Positions 60,878 through 64,000 of a stretch of 64,000 nucleotides of DNA are shown in pieces; position 1 is the stretch's first letter, and each line of letters begins with the position of its first letter. The DNA is from Saprospiraceae bacterium (lineage in GTDB: Bacteria; Bacteroidota; Bacteroidia; Chitinophagales; Saprospiraceae), in assembly GCA_020628645.1 (NCBI GenBank), contig JAHDES010000019.1:1-64000 (forward strand), in the 5' to 3' direction. The position numbers were made by a program, and so were the translations under genes. The notes below the pieces were generated by a model, which had not been told where the DNA came from, did no database searches, and saw only the letters and a program-made list of their open reading frames with translations.

Positions 60878-61228
60878 ATGACGAATATTGCTTCAAAAGT
60901 AAATCCTGTATTTTGGTTACATTTAATTTTAACCATGACTTCATTGGTAGGTCCATTTTTATTTAGTTGGTATTTAATGTTGATTGCCTATTCCATTGTG
61001 TTGCTTCAATTTTTCTTTTTTGGAAGATGCCTAATGAACGAAGGACATAATCTAGATGATGATGGTGATGATACTTTTTATGCTTATCTTTTAGAAAAGC
61101 TTGGATTCAATTTTGATCGTAAAAAAGTGCGTGGCTTTGTCCGTTCTTGGTTGTATGCAGTATTAGCAGGTATTTGTATACTATGGCAATTGGTTTTGGG
61201 ATATCCTCCACTATTGTTTTTTAAATAG
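60878..61228 (+). CDS. Small inner membrane protein of unknown function
   Basis: A 116-residue protein with three hydrophobic stretches (about 12-30, 32-50 and 90-110), DUF2892-free in appearance. A polar loop with DDDGDDTFYAYLLEKLGF lies between the second and third. It is 8 bp upstream of the PorT-like gene and is probably co-transcribed. I do not recognise the family. Confidence 0.7.
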   Translation: MTNIASKVNPVFWLHLILTMTSLVGPFLFSWYLMLIAYSIVLLQFFFFGRCLMNEGHNLDDDGDDTFYAYLLEKLGFNFDRKKVRGFVRSWLYAVLAGICILWQLVLGYPPLLFFK

Positions 61229-61236
61229 ATTGTATT

Positions 61237-61851
61237 ATGAGAATTTACCTCCTCTTTATCGGTATATTATTCAATTTACATCTTGCTGCGCAAGATCAAC
61301 AACAACGATTTGGTGCGGCATTAGTCTTAGGAGTGAATGCTGCTCAAATTGATGGCGATCTGTATGCTGGTTATAATAAACTTGGCCTGCAAGGAGGAAT
61401 TCGAGGGATAACGATCTTGAATGAGAAAAGTGAAATTAGTATGGGGTTATTGTTTAGTCAAAGAGGAAGTCAAAACGAACTGAATCCAGATGATTTCACC
61501 GAACGAATTAAAATTCATCTCAATTATGTCGCCGTTCCTGTTGCTTATCATTATAAAGATTGGTTAGTCGATGATTATTACCGTTTGCAGGTGCATGCGG
61601 GGCTGTCTTATGGACGTTTGTTGAGTACGAAAATTCAAGATTTAGCCATAGATGAATTAGCCAATGAATTTAATCAAAATGATATTAGTTGGATAGCAGG
61701 GATCAATTATTATTTCAATCGTAATTTTTCGCTTGGTTTTCGCTACAATCGTTCGATAACACTTTTATTTAATAATCGTAAAAACCCTAATATCAACGCA
61801 AATTCTTTATTAAGTCATTTTCTGTCGTTTCAAGGGGTTTATCAATTTTAA
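61237..61851 (+). CDS. Outer membrane beta-barrel protein, PorT-like
   Basis: A 204-residue exported protein with signal peptide (about 1-19, ending LAAQ). It shows an 8-strand barrel pattern: FGAALVLGVNAAQIDGDLYA at the start, YVAVPVAYHYKDW in the middle, and an aromatic C-terminal strand ending QGVYQF. PorT-family barrels of Bacteroidota include the T9SS factor PorT, but many relatives have other or unknown roles. This one follows a small membrane protein gene by 8 bp. Confidence 0.8.
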   Translation: MRIYLLFIGILFNLHLAAQDQQQRFGAALVLGVNAAQIDGDLYAGYNKLGLQGGIRGITILNEKSEISMGLLFSQRGSQNELNPDDFTERIKIHLNYVAVPVAYHYKDWLVDDYYRLQVHAGLSYGRLLSTKIQDLAIDELANEFNQNDISWIAGINYYFNRNFSLGFRYNRSITLLFNNRKNPNINANSLLSHFLSFQGVYQF

Positions 61852-61909
61852 TATTCTGGTATTGAAACTGATATAAAAATCACATCTTATTTATTTGAAA
61901 ATTAAACAC

Positions 61910-62413
61910 ATGAAATATTTCTACCCTATTCTTTGCTTTCTTTTGTTCAGTTTCATCGCTTGTGAACCAAGTGCATCTTCTACTACTTCAACTACAACAA
62001 GCACAGCAGTTCCTACGCCAAAAGCTGCTCCTACAGGTACTCCTCTTCCTTCAATGAGCCAAGAAGAAATGATGTATTTGTTTAACAATTGCGACTATAT
62101 TGATTATGTATTTTATAGTACCAATTTTAGTATTAGTCAAAATACGCAAGAAAGTATTCGATCTATGTTAAACATGATTTCTCCAACTACTGCTACTTTA
62201 AATCCAAATTGTAAAGCAATAGGTCGTGTATTTTATCAAGTCAAAGGAGAAAATTATGCAGAGGCAGATTTATATTTTCAGGAAGGTTGTACTTATCTAG
62301 TCTTTTTAGAAAAAAATAAACCTATTGCAGGGCATATATTAACGGATCAAGGTGTTGCGTATTTCAACAACATCTTCCAACGTGCTCAAAATATGGCACC
62401 TGGTGCTCAATAG
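61910..62413 (+). CDS. Lipoprotein of unknown function
   Basis: A 167-residue lipoprotein starting at the ATG at 61910 (a TTG 15 bases earlier is in frame). The lipobox Cys18 is in FSFIACEPS and is followed by a Thr/Ser/Pro-rich linker (about 20-50). The rest is a compact domain of about 110 residues with three Cys or so and no known motif. It lies between the PorT-like gene and ppx/gppA. Secreted to the envelope. Confidence 0.75.
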   Translation: MKYFYPILCFLLFSFIACEPSASSTTSTTTSTAVPTPKAAPTGTPLPSMSQEEMMYLFNNCDYIDYVFYSTNFSISQNTQESIRSMLNMISPTTATLNPNCKAIGRVFYQVKGENYAEADLYFQEGCTYLVFLEKNKPIAGHILTDQGVAYFNNIFQRAQNMAPGAQ

Positions 62414-62456
62414 TCACTTATTTCAATAATATATCATTTTCTTACATTGATTTTTT

Positions 62457-63359
62457 ATGCCTGATCGATATGCTGTCATTGATTTAGGAACAAATACCTT
62501 TCATCTTCTTATTGCTAATTATAGTAAAGATGGTTTTGAGTATATCTATCGAGAACGTATTTTTGTTCAACTCGCCGAAAATGGTATTCAAACCATAGGG
62601 GAAACTCCCTTCCAAAGAGGCTTAGATGCACTTGCTCATTTTCGTAAAATTCTTGATCAGCATGAAGTAAAAGCGGTCAATGCCTTTGGTACAGCCGCCC
62701 TCCGAACGGCTAGTAATAGTGCAGAATTTCAAAAAGCTGCTCAGGAACAAACGGGTATTTCCATCAATATTATTTCAGGAGATCAAGAAGCGCAATTGAT
62801 TTATAAAGGAGTACAGCAAGTCGTACCTTTTGACGAGCAAAACAGCCTCATTATGGATATTGGAGGCGGAAGTGTCGAGTTTATCATTGCAAATAAAAGT
62901 GGGGTACAATGGGCACAAAGTTTTCCAATTGGTGTAGCAGTTTTGCATCATCAATTTCATAAAAATGATCCCATTCTTAATGAGGAAATCACTCAAATTC
63001 ATACCCATTTAAGCGATATTACTGCCCCCTTATTGAAAGCCTTAGCTACTTATTCTATTTTCAATCTCATTGGAGCGTCTGGCACATTTGATGTCATCGA
63101 AAATATCTTAGCTAAAGAACAATTTTCGGACTATCACTCTATTGTACCTACTGCTAAATTTCCAACTTTATATCAATCCATTATTCAATCTACCCAAAAG
63201 GAACGCCTGGCTCGAACGGACATTCCAGATTCGCGTGCACAATTAATTGTTGTGGCAATTATCCTAATTGATTTCATTATTCAAAAAGCAAGTATTCAGC
63301 AGATCGACGTCTCTTCTTTTGCTATGAAAGAAGGTATTTTGAGCGAAATGGTCAAGTAA
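62457..63359 (+). CDS. Ppx/GppA-family exopolyphosphatase
   Basis: A 300-residue ASKHA-fold phosphatase. The phosphate-binding motifs are clear: YAVIDLGTNTFHLLIAN (residues 4-20) and SLIMDIGGGSVEFIIAN (about 127-143), with FGTAALRTASN (about 81-91). The family removes terminal phosphates from polyphosphate or converts pppGpp to ppGpp. It lacks the C-terminal HD domain of long Ppx proteins and is of the short form common in Bacteroidota. Which substrate is used cannot be read. Confidence 0.93.
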   Translation: MPDRYAVIDLGTNTFHLLIANYSKDGFEYIYRERIFVQLAENGIQTIGETPFQRGLDALAHFRKILDQHEVKAVNAFGTAALRTASNSAEFQKAAQEQTGISINIISGDQEAQLIYKGVQQVVPFDEQNSLIMDIGGGSVEFIIANKSGVQWAQSFPIGVAVLHHQFHKNDPILNEEITQIHTHLSDITAPLLKALATYSIFNLIGASGTFDVIENILAKEQFSDYHSIVPTAKFPTLYQSIIQSTQKERLARTDIPDSRAQLIVVAIILIDFIIQKASIQQIDVSSFAMKEGILSEMVK

Positions 63360-63436
63360 AATGGTCTGTCTTTCACGCTTTTTTATCAATACGTAAGTTT
63401 TTATCATTCAATTTTTAGATCAATCTAAAAATATTT

Positions 63437-63466
63437 TTTGAATTTCATAAAAACCATTTATATTTG
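63437..63466 (+). promoter_or_regulatory. Promoter for the ZnuB-type gene
   Basis: TTTG (63437-63440), 18 bases, then TATATTTG (63459-63466), a match to the Bacteroidota -33/-7 consensus, 41 bp ahead of the start codon. Confidence 0.7.
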
Positions 63467-63507
63467 TGTAGGAAAACAGGTTTTGACGATTTTGAAATTA
63501 GAATACT

Positions 63508-64000
63508 ATGGAAAGTTTTATTGAATTGTTACAATACGCTTGGGTTCAAAAAGCATTAATAGCCTCCTCGATGGTGGGTTTAATGTGTGGTACATTGGGT
63601 GTATTTATTGTATTGCGAAATATGTCACTCATTGGTGATGCTCTTTCTCATTCTATCTTACCGGGGGTGGTATTTGCGTATATTATTTTTGGGTATAGTA
63701 CCATTAGTTTTTTTACAGGATCGGTAATTGCAGGTTTAATTACGGCAGGAGGGATTACGTGGATTCAACACAATGTCAAAACCAAAAATGATGCTGCGAT
63801 TGGGATTGTTTATACTACGATGTTTTCTATCGGCGTGATTGCTATCTCAGCAATTAGTCGTTCTGGAGGAGTACATTTGGATTTGAAAGATTTTCTATTT
63901 GGAAATGTGTTGGGTGTATCAAATGAAGATATTTATCTTACAGCAGGAGTAATGGTGTATGTGTTAGTAAGTATTGTGGTATTTTATCGTTATTTATTTA
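63508..64000 (+). CDS. Metal ABC transporter permease, ZnuB/MntB type (partial)
   Basis: The N-terminal 164 codons of an ABC-3 family permease; the gene runs off the window. Starting at MESFIELLQYAWVQKALIAS it shows the family features: GTLGVFIVLRNMSLIGDALSHSILPG (the motif near residues 31-55), then several membrane helices. It belongs to high-affinity Zn or Mn uptake systems. The ATPase and binding-protein genes must lie beyond the right edge or elsewhere. No Zur or MntR box is obvious. Confidence 0.93.
   Translation, partial: MESFIELLQYAWVQKALIASSMVGLMCGTLGVFIVLRNMSLIGDALSHSILPGVVFAYIIFGYSTISFFTGSVIAGLITAGGITWIQHNVKTKNDAAIGIVYTTMFSIGVIAISAISRSGGVHLDLKDFLFGNVLGVSNEDIYLTAGVMVYVLVSIVVFYRYLF

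Overview
This AT-rich window (low GC by eye) looks like the chromosome of a Bacteroidota bacterium, most likely of the Saprospirales type. The evidence is: secreted proteins ending in type IX secretion (T9SS) sorting tails (PNP motif followed by a beta-rich end), a PorP/SprF plus OmpA-family pair, a SusC/SusD polysaccharide utilisation locus, and promoters of the Bacteroidota form TTG-N18..21-TAnnTTTG. I see no rRNA, tRNA, CRISPR array, transposase or phage genes. The last gene runs off the right edge, and the left edge begins inside a 7-bp tandem repeat.

Layout. 1-5.7 kb: a TerB-like protein; a three-gene operon on the minus strand (split YeeE/YedE sulfur transporter plus an outer membrane porin); moaA; a small heat shock protein with a membrane companion. 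6-16.5 kb: a leucine-rich-repeat T9SS protein, an uncharacterised helical protein, an S74-type autoprocessing protein, an ECF sigma operon divergent from a GIN-domain protein, an AraC regulator fused to an HMA-like metal-binding domain, and rmuC. 16.7-27.4 kb: a large M12B-like metalloprotease, an acyltransferase, the PorP/SprF-OmpA pair, a GT9 heptosyltransferase-like enzyme and an M43 T9SS metalloprotease. 27.5-32.4 kb: a Cys/Lys/Ala-rich secreted protein, a Nudix hydrolase, a CysK-like and alpha-oxoamine-synthase-like gene pair that I read as sulfonolipid (capnine) synthesis, and a two-domain VOC protein. 32.5-37.3 kb: a small XRE regulator module with its own operator, a LysE exporter, an S24-type repressor divergent from a glucosaminidase, an XRE protein and a YD-repeat protein. 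37.3-42.7 kb: a probable structured RNA, an acyl-CoA oxidase-like enzyme and a SulP anion transporter. 42.7-59.5 kb, all minus strand: a beta-propeller T9SS protein, two S41 peptidases and a beta-1,3-glucan (laminarin-type) locus (carbohydrate-binding T9SS protein, SusC, SusD, PKD lipoprotein, GH16, GH3). 59.6-64 kb: MBL hydrolase, small conserved genes, a PorT-like barrel, a lipoprotein, Ppx/GppA and a partial ZnuB-type permease.

How they fit together. The GH16 enzyme would cut beta-1,3-glucan at the surface, SusCD would import the oligosaccharides and GH3 would release glucose. The PorP/OmpA pair and the capnine-type lipid genes both belong to the surface biology of gliding, T9SS-bearing bacteria. 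Several genes concern sulfur (YeeE pair, SulP, CysK/cysteate synthase). The least explained elements are a string of six hairpins ending in a terminator at 37437-37693, a hairpin repeat found in two convergent gene junctions, the XRE module at 32.5-33.4 kb and the Cys/Lys/Ala-rich protein.
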